A stretch of 64,000 nucleotides of DNA, from assembly GCA_037903475.1 (NCBI GenBank), contig JBAJFG010000019.1, positions 5,827,001 to 5,891,000 on the forward strand, read 5' to 3'. The notes under the pieces are model-generated. The model saw only the letters and a program-made list of their open reading frames with translations. It searched no databases and was not told the origin of the DNA. Each line of letters begins with the position of its first letter. Position 1 is the first letter of the stretch. Source of the stretch: Ancylostoma caninum. Its lineage: Eukaryota; Nematoda; Chromadorea; Rhabditida; Ancylostomatidae. Positions 47,751-59,403 of this stretch are shown here, one piece after another. The translations under genes were made by a program, and so were the position numbers.

Positions 47751-49219
47751 GTATGAATATTCATGTTTACGCAACTGTTGGCATATCGGAAACTGGCTCA
47801 TGTGATGCGGCTTCATAGATTTAGCTCTATCCATAATATGTGCTTGTTTTCTGGACTACATGGCTCTGCAAATAATTCTTTAGCTTTGTTACATGCTAGG
47901 TAGCCCTCTGCACTGGATAAACTTAGTTCAAGCTATCATGAGTAGCAAATATGTATGCTGTGCTTATTAAGTCGTAACGTTGTACTCTGCACTATATGTC
48001 TCTGGGTGTTCATTCCTCCCGCAAATGAACACTACTGGATGGGATAATGTCCTGATCAAATTCTATTTTGACGCTGTTTATATTGAGAATGATCACATCA
48101 ATCAACTACGCTGCCCGTAAACGATGGATCCTTCTCCGTCAATAAACTTCTGCTATTCTGGTTCGAAAACACCTAGCATGCAGAAATTTAATCGCACATG
48201 TTTATTGTCATCCTGCATTGGTTTTACTGTGATATTAGCATTCATTTCTATCCTCTTCTTACTGTTATCTTGAATAGGTGAATGCTCTGGTGGTTGATAT
48301 CATGCATACATCTTATAGTTGGGCTAGAGTACATATCTCGCAAGAGCAACCCCGTAGGAGTCATTGCTTATCATCATGAATTCTGTTCCATCCAACCATT
48401 GTAGTCTACGCTACAACTTCCCATGGAAAATCTGCGTCAATTTTTATTGGATTTCGTACGAAATCAAAGCAAGTCACTGACCACAGCACTACTATAATAG
48501 AGAGTAAAGGAGAGACATCATGGAGCTCTTTTCCTGAGATAGTGATGGATTGTTGGAAATGACGAAGTTCTTCTATATCTATACTCGGGCTAGATTTGGA
48601 GGTCGTCCATACGTGATCTAATGGACCTTGTCCAGGAAATGGTCTTGCTCGCCTAGTATAGGGTTACCAATTTTCGAATGCAACTTGATGGCATGTTTAT
48701 TATCCGCTTGTTATTAGTGGACTGCAGCACAAAATCACCTCTTTGTTTATAAAATTGACCAAATCCAAAAATGGATCATGCATGACTGGCGAAGTGAAAC
48801 CCGATGTCGTATACTACACTCTGCCCATAGTAGTATATTCTCCCCCTATGCGAAACGATCACGGGTCGTACTACGTTTGCGAAACCATCCTCCTGAACTC
48901 CCATCGGCAAATATGTTGTCAGGTGAAACTCAATGTCTCCAAGTCACTGTAAAACCTTCTCTTCCGTAATAGTAACCGAGCCAAACAATGTTGGAAGAAA
49001 AGAAAGCAAGCAAAAAGGAAAAAAAGCTTATTCGGGTAGAAATCTGCTGTTTTTCATATTCTCGCTACATGAGAATGAGAATGTATGACGTATCCTTTAA
49101 TATCTCAGACTCAGCGCTTGAGGTTATCCAATGAACAGTTTAATTTCCAGTATTCAATCTCTTCAACCATTAATTCCCACATCATGGCGTGAAGTGCCAT
49201 GTCGGTAAGATGACCTCCA

Positions 49220-49616
49220 AAACTCTTCACCACGCTTTAGGTGATAATTGCATGCCAGCTCAGATCCGTAGGCTAAAGGATAGCAGATCTTTGCCACCCA
49301 CGTCACTGCTAGAGTACGGATGTGGCAACAGAGGAGATCATCTCCCTGTTAGGAGCTGATCGCCTTCTCATGCTGTGAAAACAGTGGGGGAGGTGAGAGA
49401 CGCAGAGTGAGACGGTCGGCGTGGCTAATTCTGCGTCTACTCGCCTCTTCCACTATTTTCACAGCCAGAGAAGGCGATCAGCTCCTAACAGGGCGATGAT
49501 CTCCTTTGCTGCCACATGCATGCTCTAGCAGTGACTTGAGTGGCGATGATCTGCTATCCTTTACTCCGTAGATGTGAGCTGTCATGCAATCATCGCCTAA
49601 AGCGTGGTACTGAGTT
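49220..49616. mobile_element. 397-bp foldback with about 175-bp arms
   Basis: The left arm (ACCACGCTTTAGGTGATAAT through GGAGCTGATCGCCTTCTC) is matched by the complement of the right arm (49440-49616) with an estimated one mismatch in seven. The centre is about 40 bp. It sits in the first CAP-like unit where the middle unit has its last exons, so it may have replaced or displaced them. Confidence 0.75.
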
Positions 49617-49839
49617 TTTTTTTCAGAAATTCCAAACCGATATTGATGTTCAACAAATTAGCCATGTTGGTAAGGATGTATCACCCGGTTGAGCACATTG
49701 TCGCGAATGTGCTGAAATTTTGCACATCTTTTTCTGACCTGCAGTTTTTATACAGAAGATTTGTGGACTATGCATATTTTCAGTTTCGATGAAGCACTCC
49801 CATAATAGCAGAATGCCGATGAAAAGTGAAATTGCCGGC

Positions 49840-50214
49840 CCACTTTCTTGTCCTTTTAATTTGATAATATCTTGAGCCATCGTCCTGCGAAAACATTGTG
49901 GGTGAAACTTCCTTTCCTTGCACTCCATAAACGACGATGGAGCAGAATGAATGAATGAGATAAAACAATACGAAGCCGCTTCTATACGTATTTTTTCAAG
50001 GATTCTAAGGATTTCTAGTTATACAGAAATGTTGCTTATAAGGAGCCGGTCTGTTGACGCAAATGTGAATGGTAACGGATATCTTGGAGGATATCTTGGC
50101 AACTGTGTGGAGATAACTGTGTGGAGAACGCCCAAATATCCCCCACAAGAGCAGTTTTGAGTAAAATGTAAACAAAAGACTAAAGCCAACAATCAGCCCA
50201 GTAAGAGACGTCAT
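49840..50214 (-). pseudogene. Decayed CAP/SCP-TAPS-like gene copy (first unit)
   Basis: A signal-type start MTSLTGLIVG at 50214 corresponds to MLSLTGLIVC of the middle copy, but its donor GTGAGT is changed. The exon near 49850-49925 keeps RRTMAQDIIKLKGQESGPA, matching the HRTLAEEI...SPAP exon, but lacks about 17 upstream bases including the His position. The downstream exons are absent or replaced by the foldback at 49220-49616. Confidence 0.5.
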
Positions 50215-51780
50215 AACGTAGAGCAACTGCTGATATGTTTGCGTATCGTTTCTGACCTCATTTTATACCTGGTAGAAACGTGCTCATTGGTTGAACAATG
50301 CCAGACTAAATGATGGGGACATCTGTTTAACTTGTTGCTTTTTTTTTCAGGAAAAAATTAGAACGATGATTTGCTAATGCTGGCTCCGATAGCAACGTTC
50401 AGACTGACAAACAAATAGTGCAATCAAGCGAAGATCAAGCGAAGGGGTGATCGTCCGATTAGTCCCGACGAGCTTTTTCTAACGGTCTATCCGATACTGG
50501 GGTCGAGCATTTGTTTACCAGTTTTCTTGAAGTACATATGCGATATGTCGATGCTGGAATGCGACGAAATTTCTAGCAAACATAGAGCAGGACGGATGGT
50601 TCGCCAAATTTTTGAAATTGCCTTTTTAACATATGTAGATAGAAATATTGTACAAGGATATCTTCTCTTCATTATCCTTATTGTTGTTCCCAGAATATTT
50701 ATTACTTAATATTGAACATAGAACTTCGGTAATCTTATTATTCCATCTCGATCCACAGAGCGGCGGAGATGCCACTCACACGCTCGCTCCGCTAGCAACT
50801 CCAGTAGCTTATATAAAATTCTGCCCGTTTAATAAATATTCTGCGCATTTTGCGAAGTCCTTCCCGGCAGCGCCTAGGAAACTCGGCCTACATTTCTTTT
50901 TTCTCAGCCTACATTTCTTTCTTCATTATCTTCTAAAACGCGTTCATCCTTATTAGCAGAGTGAACACTAAAAGGAGCAAAACGCGAGAGAATCTTCAAT
51001 TTTGAGAAAGATGTTTCAATAGTCAGCTTCGAGGGAACTGGAGAGATCAGCTGGCAATCGCGGAAGAAATGTGTTCAAATGCATCCTGCGCTCACTATTT
51101 ATTATATTTCTGGACCAAATTCCATTTTTCTATAATACTGTGCTGATTATTCCTGCCCTCATGTCCGGATCGTGCTCCCTTCTCAATATACGTGTGCACA
51201 TTTAAACACAGGAGAAATATAATCGTCCAAAGAGTCAGCGAAAATTTGAGACGTACTGAGACTCACGAACATGTGGCACAGTCGGTTTGCAAGTTTTACA
51301 CTCTGGGCAGAACATTATACGGGCAGAATGTTAGATACCGCACAGGCTGTTACTCAGACAAACCATCGCGCGCGCGGTAATCTCGCTGGCAGCGCAGGTA
51401 AGATCCTGGAACTGGCGAGCTTGAAGCGTGCTCCCAGCGAATTCGGTGCGTGCGCCGAGCGATGACTCCACAACCAGTCAATACCGGATGACTGTCAAGT
51501 TCTTAAAGCTGTCCGACAAGCTCCACCGCATAAAGCTACCGTTAGTTCATGATTGGCTTTGCAAAAATGCCAACCGTGTCCTGGGCGCCAACGGTTGAGT
51601 GGGATTGGCTTCGCAGTTTGAGAAACCAAGACGTTGGGTAGCGATCGGCGGAGCTCACTGATGCTGCTTCGTATTTTTTCCAGGTAAGATGTGTTCTCTT
51701 CTCCTGCTCCGCGCGAAGCAAGGCTCGCTTCACGTGAAAACTCCAAACAGGTGCGCGGCACCAGCGAGGGTTTTCAGACA

Positions 51781-52170
51781 ATTTTTCGGAAGGACCGCAG
51801 CAGAAAACCGGAAGGGGTGATCTGCGGTCTTCCCGGTCTCCTGCTGCAATTCTGACGGTCCGACATCCTCATAAAGCCAATTTCCCACCTGGACCCACCC
51901 AAACCACTGAAATTTTGTTGGTCGCAACAAAACTGAGCTCCGTACACGAGAAGGGTATGATAACGCCCACTCTCTCTTCTGCATTCTGCTGCAGTCCTTC
52001 CGGTTTTCCGCTGCGGTCCTTCCGAATCGTTCACCACAGAAATCTATTCTACTGCGGTCCTCCCGAACCACTCCCAGGAAACATATTCCTACGGTCCTTC
52101 TGAAAATTTTTACCTCTGCGTGCGTCTCTCGCTTCTTAACCACATGGTCGCGATTTCTTTCTGCTGCGGT
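51781..52170. repeat. Inverted and direct repeats of CTGCGGTCCTTCCG
   Basis: A block of about 30 bp (TTCGGAAGGACCGCAGCAGA and on) at 51786-51816 has its complement at 51993-52024. The core CTGCGGTCCTTC or close variants then recurs at least four more times to 52170, with spacing of 25-60 bp. The element type is unknown. Confidence 0.6.
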
Positions 52171-52582
52171 CCTTCAAGCAATTTGTCCGAGTTCGTCTGA
52201 GTAAAGAGTGCTACAACTGGACCTGCTCAATTTCTTGAAGATGTGCATTTCGACACGATTGCTCTCCGCGAGGTATGTGGAATACGTATCTCTTCGAGCA
52301 GGAGTAACATCCAAACTAATAGGACTGTACATTGTACTCACATGAATATGCCATGTAATAAATTAAATGAAATGATGACTGTAGCAACAGAACTCGTAAA
52401 GCATAAACGAGCACAAGGAGTTGTCTTAGTGATGCAATTACATCCCGCTGAAGTTAGATCCTTTACAATGTCATGCTCTATCGTAAGGATTGGCTCTTTA
52501 TGAAGCAAAATATGGCTTCCTGCCCTCCGGTGCCATCTCAGGGGGCTGCTGATCGCCGGTGGGTAGGCTCAAGCACTCCATA

Positions 52583-52723
52583 GCTATAGTCTTAGGGAGT
52601 GTAGCACCATGTGTCAGCGGCCGCCGATGTCGGCGACTGTGACGTCGGTGCCTATTGATTGTGGACGGTCGCCAACATTGGCACCACACACAGGGATCCG
52701 CTATACTCCTCGAGGAGTATAGC
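52583..52723. mobile_element. Palindromic-tipped foldback element, short decayed copy
   Basis: The right tip at 52700-52723 is the same perfect 24-bp palindrome as at 26271 and 44048. The left tip at 52583-52605 is degenerate (GCTATAGTCTTAGGGAGTG). The interior has the family modules GCGGCCGCCGATG and TCGCCAACATTGG. It is about 141 bp, shorter than the 264-bp copy. Confidence 0.65.
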
Positions 52724-53893
52724 GGCTTCCTGCCGCCTATCGACCGAGCAGCAATCAGTCACGGCCTGACTCAGTCTAGCATATCTACGAACTTCTGGGC
52801 GCCGGCTCCTATTCTGGGGCATGGCTAAATTCCGGCTGGACTACAGTTCATCATCGGCCGGCCCGGCGGATGACCATTTCATCAGTTCTCCTCTATTAAT
52901 ACCCAATCCTTCCGCGCCGGTCGGGAGGGTTGGCAAATGATAGTGGGGAAGTGGTGGAGGATTCAGGCATCAGCGAAGTGATAGGGATCGCATGTACCAG
53001 AATCGATGGTCGAGTGGATAGCACATTGGTTCAAACCTACTCGTTGGTAAAAGGCTAACTATACTACAAAAACAAGGACTTGGCTAACGACAAGCTATTT
53101 TTTCCCTTTTCCGATGGGAATTCGCAGGTTTTTGTTGTCTTCACACTCTGAAGGATCGCAATAGATCCACAACGACGTCTAACTGAAGGCTTTCAGGTTC
53201 GAGACAGTGCTCAAGCAGTGGCAGAGGTGCCACTGGTTGTCACGCAGTTGGCAGCAATTTGAGGGATAATCGTGGGCAACGTTGCCATATGTGCTCTCTA
53301 TAGAAGGCAGTAGTGGCTACATGAACTCGATTTGGAGCAGTTCCCGCTTATAAGCGGAGACCCATCACCAGTCGGCCTGCCCTACCATTGTCGGCTAGGC
53401 TTCGACCTGATCACTCCCCATCAGGTAATGGACGAGCGGGCCGGCCGCACCGAAAGTCTGAGTTTTCCTTTTGTCTCCGCATCCCTCACTCATGCAGCTT
53501 CGTCAATAATTTCAAATGTTGAAGCATTGTGGACATGCACAATTCAACTACATATCAACAGTTTTTCCTCACTGCGGCCTGAGAAACCAAATTTAGGCTT
53601 AAGTTCTAGTTCAACATGCGTTGCTTTCCGCTCGCTTGACTGTGCTGCACATTCCGACATCGGCCTATCTATCGGAGAACTGGAGAGATTCAGTACCACA
53701 TTACCACATCGTGTAGGCCGTTAGAATCAGCTTGTCCAGTTTAGTCGGTTGGTTAACACCATTCTTTTATTGCGGGGATTGTGACGCAATTATGGTAAAG
53801 TAGGTTTGAGCGACGGTGACGCCGCTGGGCTAAGTTCTCGACATCTTCGAGCGATTCCAGAAGGCGGGGCGCCACGTGGCTAGGAGAGGGTAG

Positions 53894-54331
53894 AAGGCAG
53901 GTTATGAGGAGCAGAAAGCAGGGTGAACAACACCACAGTTAATCGAGCAGCAAATAACCCTCTCAAGGCAGCCGAAGCGTGAGGTGTGCTGCTCGCAGCA
54001 GTCGGAGTGCAGCAGTTCTTCGTTCTTTCTCATGCAGCAATGGCTGCCTTCCATTTCTTGTGGGTGTGGCATGGCATGTTTTGCTGCGTTTGGCTTATCC
54101 AGTTATCAGAGGTGATTGTACTCTTTCACATTCCTCTGTGGTCATCTAAGAATTGATATTAATTCTAATCAATTGAAAATGATCACATCCGTCAACTACG
54201 CTGCCCGCAGACGATGCAAGGCAGGTTATGAGGAGCAGAAAGCAGGGTGACCAACACCACAGTTAATCGAGCAGCAGCTAGCCCTCTCAAGGCAGCCGAA
54301 ACGTGGGGTGTGCTGTTCGCAGCAGTCGGAG
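53894..54331. repeat. 114-bp direct repeats, 324 bp apart
   Basis: The block from AAGGCAGGTTATGAGGAGCA to GCAGTCGGAG occurs at 53894-54007 and 54218-54331 with only a few substitutions. It lies at the junction between the first and second triplicated units and may mark the duplication breakpoint. Confidence 0.8.
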
Positions 54332-55055
54332 ATGCATCACCTTCTGCTTACGAGTTTCATCGTAAACACACCTGATTTCCAGAAATTCAATTGCACATGT
54401 TTTCTGTCATCCTTCAATGGTTTCACAGTGACATTCACACTGTGTGATGGCTGCGAGAAATTGGCGTCGGTTTTACTCCATATGCTTTTGACTGTTACCT
54501 TGGACGTCAACGCTTTCGTGGTTTATATTATGCATACATGCTAAAATTGGTCTAGAATGTCTCGGAACAGCAACGATGTCAGAATCATTGCTAATCAAAG
54601 TGATCCTGCACCATGGAAATAGTGCACATTGTACTATGCCCTCTTCTGATGAAAATCTGCACCAATCTTTATCGGTTTTTTTACGAAATTGAATGAAATG
54701 ACCGGCCAGCGCAGCGCTAGAATTACAAGGGAAGGCATCAAGAAGCTTTCTTTGTGTTGAACTTCTCCAATATCCATATTTCAGCGTGATTTGGTGCTGC
54801 TGAACCATGCGAGGTCTACTGGGCCATGTGAAGGAAATGGTCCCGCGTGCCAAGATCAGCGGGCTCAGCTTTTGAGTGAAACATACCGCGCCGTTCATGA
54901 TCCGTTATGTTCGACTGAGCTGCATCACAAAATCACTTGTTTGTTTACAAATTTGACAAAATCATGCGAATTTGGGCCGTGCGTGGCTAGCCCAGTGAAA
55001 TTAGAAACACAGCCCGAAAGTGACGCAGCAGTAGACGTCTATTCACTTAAATACT

Positions 55056-57305
55056 TCACTGATAAATGCAGGCGATCGCGAAACTTTTTGTTCGACCTCC
55101 TTCTTTGAATTCCTCGAAATCACAGCCAAATCTACTTATTTTGCCCATCTGGAAAGGGGAGTATTTGTGTTGGAACAAGAGCGCCACTATCAAACGCTGT
55201 TACTTTAAATAAAATTGAGCTCCTACCTTGCTCAGGTTCTCTTTCCACGAGTTGAGAACAATCCAGAAGTTTATGTTTCCAAGCCTGAAAACGAATTTAT
55301 GTTTCGAAGCCTTCACGTCAAAAAGGTCGCTGTTGAGAAATGTGTTGAATGTTTTACCCATTAGTGCTTGTGAATTTATATCCCTCATATGACTCTCCGA
55401 CTAGACCTCCATTTTTTGACAGAAGTTTGTGAGCAATTCGTTCCAGTGTGCAGGAATAATCCTAGAAAATATTATTTGATATCTCATCACCCATTTCAAG
55501 AAGAATGTACTCGTAAAGTAACAGAATACCGGTAGAACCTGAAACTTACCGGCGCCGGGGACCCATTTTGTTTCACGATTTCGGTGATCTCTTCAGCCAG
55601 TGTCCTGTGCATACCATGTTGAACGAATCCCAATTTTTGGCAATTGGGGAAACCCTGCACTTCTCTGGCGTAATAAGTGAGACAGAAGATCTGTAGAAAA
55701 TATGAATCCGTTGATATAAAACAGTTCTTATAGACACTTTCACAAGGATTCCAAGCATTTCTACTTGGAAACAGTTTTCCTCCAAAGATTTCCGCAACTT
55801 TGCTCTAGAAATTTCTACTCGCGCAATCACATTCTAGACAACGCCGAGTACAAGAGACATGAAAAGAAAAGGAAAAGAAGGAAAAATATAAAATCTCTAA
55901 TGAAAACACTTGTTGCTGTCCCGCGTTTTGTCTATTTCCTGTGATAATGCGGTGACTGCACACAGAGTGCATGTTTGATAAATACATGCAGTTTTTTGAA
56001 TCCACCCATGAGGGAGTTAGTGATGTGTAAGCCTTAAATCTTGTCACTTAAAGGCAGTGTCCGAGCTCACGGTCAATTTCGAGTATTGGATATCAGAAGA
56101 TGCACGAGGTGATGCTGAATGCAATGATGTACGTGTCCCAGCTCGAAACTACAGAAAACCCATTCTTGGAGGAAAGTGTCCTAGATTGCTGGGCTCCCCT
56201 ATGTCTCCTAGTGAGCGCATGTGTTGAGCCAAGAGATAATAGGGAACTAGACGGCATACCCGGCTTCGCTCAGGTGTTTTGCTACCCCCGGCTATTTCAC
56301 ACTGTGAAGGCAATATTTTTGTGATCAGTGAGTTAACAAACCTAAGCAACAGACCCTTTTTCACCATACCATTCGCAAAATATTGGTAACGGTATTTGGG
56401 CAATAACTTCATGGAAAGTGTTTGTCATGTTAGTGTTCTGGGTGTTCGGGAACTCCAGCAGGCGTGTGCCTACCCACTCCTGTGCAAAACCGGAGAAATC
56501 AGTAAATTGATATTCTCGTGCAGTGTGATCCTCACATGCTCGACCTATTGAAGAACCACAGAAGTATGTCTTCACCAGCCCACATCCAAAAGGTGCGAAA
56601 AATCACTAAAATCGTTAGATCAATAGACAGGCACTCGCATACGCTTGCCATATTCATGTTCAGCGTATTGGAGAGCCCCAGTGGACATGCCTTTACCGAC
56701 CCCTGCAGAAAAGGTATGAAATACCAATAAAATCGATGAATCAATATTTTCGTTAAAGTGGTTGCCATAACCGTGCTTAGCGTGTCGGAAAACCCTGGCA
56801 GACATGTCCTCACCGACCCCTGAGGAAAAATGATGAAAAATCAAAAATCGATAAATCAATACCTTCGTTCGTTCAGAAATGGTTGTCATGTTCGTGTTCA
56901 AGAACCCCAGTAGACATGTCCCCGCGATCAATTGAACAAAAATAATGAAAAATCGATGTAATCGACGAGCCAATCGATACTCTGGCCCGAAAGGTAGTCT
57001 ATGACCTCCGCCCAAAGGAACTACATGTAAAATTTGGTCCAGATCGGTTCACCCTCCGCGATTTCTATTCCGAACATACAAACATACAAACAAACACACA
57101 CACATGCACACAAACTTTCGCTTTTATATATACAGATTGTAGCTCATAAAATGTCTATCTGTTAACGGGAATAGGAACGGTATTGGATATACTGGAGTAT
57201 ATGTCTGAAACAGCATGGAGTGCTCAAATATTTGCACAGGAGTAGTTCTGAGGAAAATGTATGCAAAGAACTCACGCAGACAATTAGTCCGGTTAGAGAT
57301 AGCAT
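55056..57305 (-). CDS. CAP superfamily (SCP/TAPS, ASP-like) secreted protein, best copy
   Basis: Exons: 57276-57305 (signal start MLSLTGLIVC, donor GTGAGT); possibly one near 55729-55797; 55550-55664; 55358-55461; 55227-55284; 55056-55148 (stop TGA 55056-55058). The last four join in phase. Order matches a CAP domain: FVQHGMHRTLAEEI (cf. HN..R..LA), SPAP, YSCTLERIAHKLL (cf. YDC.LE..A), FWIVLNSWKENLSK (cf. helix with W.E..), then RFGCDF and FAIACIYQ (cf. K.GC ... VC.Y). Hookworm proteins of this class are secreted and act at the host interface. The canonical second His segment is short or missing and the HN motif is HG, so it is divergent. It lies in a tandem triplication with decayed copies on both sides. 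Confidence 0.6.
56418..56960. repeat. Degenerate minisatellite, unit about 118 bp, 4-5 copies
   Basis: Units share GCCATATTCATGTTCAGCGT, then a CC..GACATG..CACCGACCCCTG block, then AAAAATCGATNNATCAATA. Clear unit starts are near 56647, 56764 and 56883, with older ones before. It ends in a GGTCCAGATCGGTTCACC, CATACAAACA/CACACACA and TCGCTTTTATATATA tail (57030-57135), which looks like the 3' tail of a retroelement. It lies in the large intron of the CAP-like gene. Confidence 0.65.
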
Positions 57306-57617
57306 GAGGCAAAGCACCTGTTGATATGTTTGCTTATCGTTTCCAGACTTATTTTATACTTGGTGGGAACGTGCACATTGGTGATACAGTGGCAGCCTCA
57401 TAGATGAGGACAGCTGTTCAACTTTTTTTTGAGGAAAAATTAGAACACAGATTCCCTAATGTTGACCTCATAATAAGGTTTGGAATGATAGAGAGGAACT
57501 GCTGCAATCGATAGACGGGATAATTGTCCAATTCACTTCGATGAGCTTCTTCTAATAGTCTATTCGATAATGGAGTAAAACATTTGCTTAACTAATTTCT
57601 TGGAGTACGTATGCGAT

Positions 57618-57902
57618 GGGGCGCGTGCGGCGCAGTGGTAAGAGGCTCGCTGCGCACGCACACGATCGATGGTTCGATCCCGCCCGAGGCCAACCAAGCC
57701 TTCCATCCCTCCGGGGTCAGTAAATTGGTATCAGAGGAGTCTGGGAGGATGGAGCACTGACTTGGTACATCGGGTGCCCCCCGCAAGTCATTGTACAGGG
57801 CACATATGCATTCAACGCCTCTACGATGCTCAGATGAAGTCGAATGCGTGGCGCATCCCTCGTGACGGGATTGATCAACGCCGACCACTTTATCCTTTAT
57901 CT
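57618..57902 (+). mobile_element. tRNA-derived SINE, 285 bp, with 12-bp target duplication
   Basis: It contains a tRNA-like internal promoter: the A box in TGCGGCGCAGTGGTAAG (57626-57642) and the B box GGTTCGATCCC (57671-57681), properly spaced for RNA polymerase III. TACGTATGCGAT is duplicated at 57606-57617 and 57903-57914. The first triplicated unit has the empty site (GTACATATGCGATATGTCGA near 50531), so the insertion is directly demonstrated. No long A tail is present. Confidence 0.85.
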
Positions 57903-58127
57903 TACGTATGCGATATATCCATATTCGAATGTGATGAAATTTCTAGCAAAAATAGTGCAGAACTAAGCTATAGGTAGAGAGCACTAGAACGTGACCTGTT
58001 TAAATCTTTGAAGATGCATTTTGCTAAGCTTTGTTTGCCACTCCAGGTTGGTGGAGTGGAATTCTTCACTTATTTCGACCTGACGTCTCGACTAAACCGT
58101 CTTCTTCAGAGATCAGACTTCCCACCC

Positions 58128-58260
58128 TTCAGGGGTTTTTACAGTTCTTAGCAGGTTGCGGCGCGGTGCGACGCGAGAAGTCACTCGCTGCGAGCTGACT
58201 TCTCGCCTTTCAACTCGCGCAGCGGTTGCGGCAAACGCTGCTTTGATCCACCCTTTTCGG
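58128..58260. repeat. GC-rich MITE fragment related to 34873-35178
   Basis: It starts with GGGGTTTTTACAGTTCT followed by GTTGCGGCGCGGTGCGACGC and GAGAAGTCACTCGC/GCGAGCTGACTTCTCGC arms. The right end is not found. Confidence 0.55.
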
Positions 58261-58835
58261 AAACGAATTAAGAAAAATGACTGCAGAAATGCAACCGTGG
58301 AAGTCAGGCTCTTCAATGAGACATCCCTTTTCAGAATATTGTATTGCTTCATGACAATGTGAACGCATTTCGCTATTTCAGCCAGTTTCTAGACGGGGTC
58401 TAAAGATTAGCTACTAGAATCCGTGAGAAAATCTGAAGCGGTAGTTCAGCGGAACAAAACAAATAACGCAAAAGAGTCCACGTTCGGTGTTTACATTCGA
58501 GAGACTAAAATTCTTTTAAAATTGGGTAAGTCTAATAGAATGATTTTTTTCCAAATGGATGCGCAATGATCGTTGAGTACTACCCTCTTTCGTTTCTCTA
58601 AATTAATCATGGAGGACTCTCGAATATAAAGCCAATACAGGCGAACATACGTTGTTACAGTGGGATAACGCAAGCTAGAAGGTCACGATGTCAACCGTGA
58701 GATAGGCATTCGAGCTTCGGAACTCTCGCATACTGTGTGTACTCCCTGCTCCGGAACTCCTACACGCGGCTAATAAATAGAATACCCAAGCAGAACTACG
58801 TAAAGCAGTATTCTTCTTGAGATAGTGGTAGATTA

Positions 58836-59101
58836 CAGTCGCGGACGCAGAACGTGGGCGGGAGTAAGGCGTGGGAAAAAAGTGGGGTCTCCGCAGCTTT
58901 GGGGACCCAGACAAAATTATTAGAAATAATTTTATGACAATAAACAATCGAAGAATTTCAAAACTAATAATAATAAACAGTTAAAGTTAAACTAATACAA
59001 GATTTTTATTTGCATTGTAAAGTAATTTCGAAAATTTGGCGATCCATTTTCAGAGGCGTGGGCGTCTCCAGCCCCTCCGTCCCCGCTCGCGGCCACCACT
59101 G
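58836..59101. mobile_element. MITE with GCGGACGCAG ends, copy 2
   Basis: CAGTCGCGGACGCAGAACGT at the left and GTCCCCGCTCGCGGCCACCACTG-type right end; the centre AAACTAATACAAGATTTTTATTTG matches copy 1 at 11306-11553. It lies at the left edge of the third triplicated unit. Confidence 0.65.
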
Positions 59102-59403
59102 GTAGATAGTTAGAGCTGTTAAACTTTTTCAATAGCCACTTTCCGATGCAAGTTCGCCTGCAGCGGCCATTGGAACATGTGCAGAAAATGGTCTCCCTTG
59201 GCACGAGCAGCTCCTCAATTTTGAGACGAAACCTCCCGGACCATCCATGATTCGGCACTCTTGACTGATCTGTGCCAGAAAATCATTCTTTTCTGTTTCT
59301 TCACAGATTTGAGCAAATCATGCGACGCTGAGCCATGTGTAACCAGCCTATTTGAGTCTTGGAATACTGATTCAAATGCAATATACAACAGTAAAGATTT
59401 TAT

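Noticed and set aside
53332..53724. 130-codon plus-strand frame
   Set aside because: It falls in the upstream part of the triplicated segment; the counterpart near 63.0 kb is not open, and no splice or family signal is present.
57618..57690. A genuine tRNA gene
   Set aside because: A and B boxes are present, but no complete cloverleaf is visible and the unit has target duplications, so it is a SINE head.
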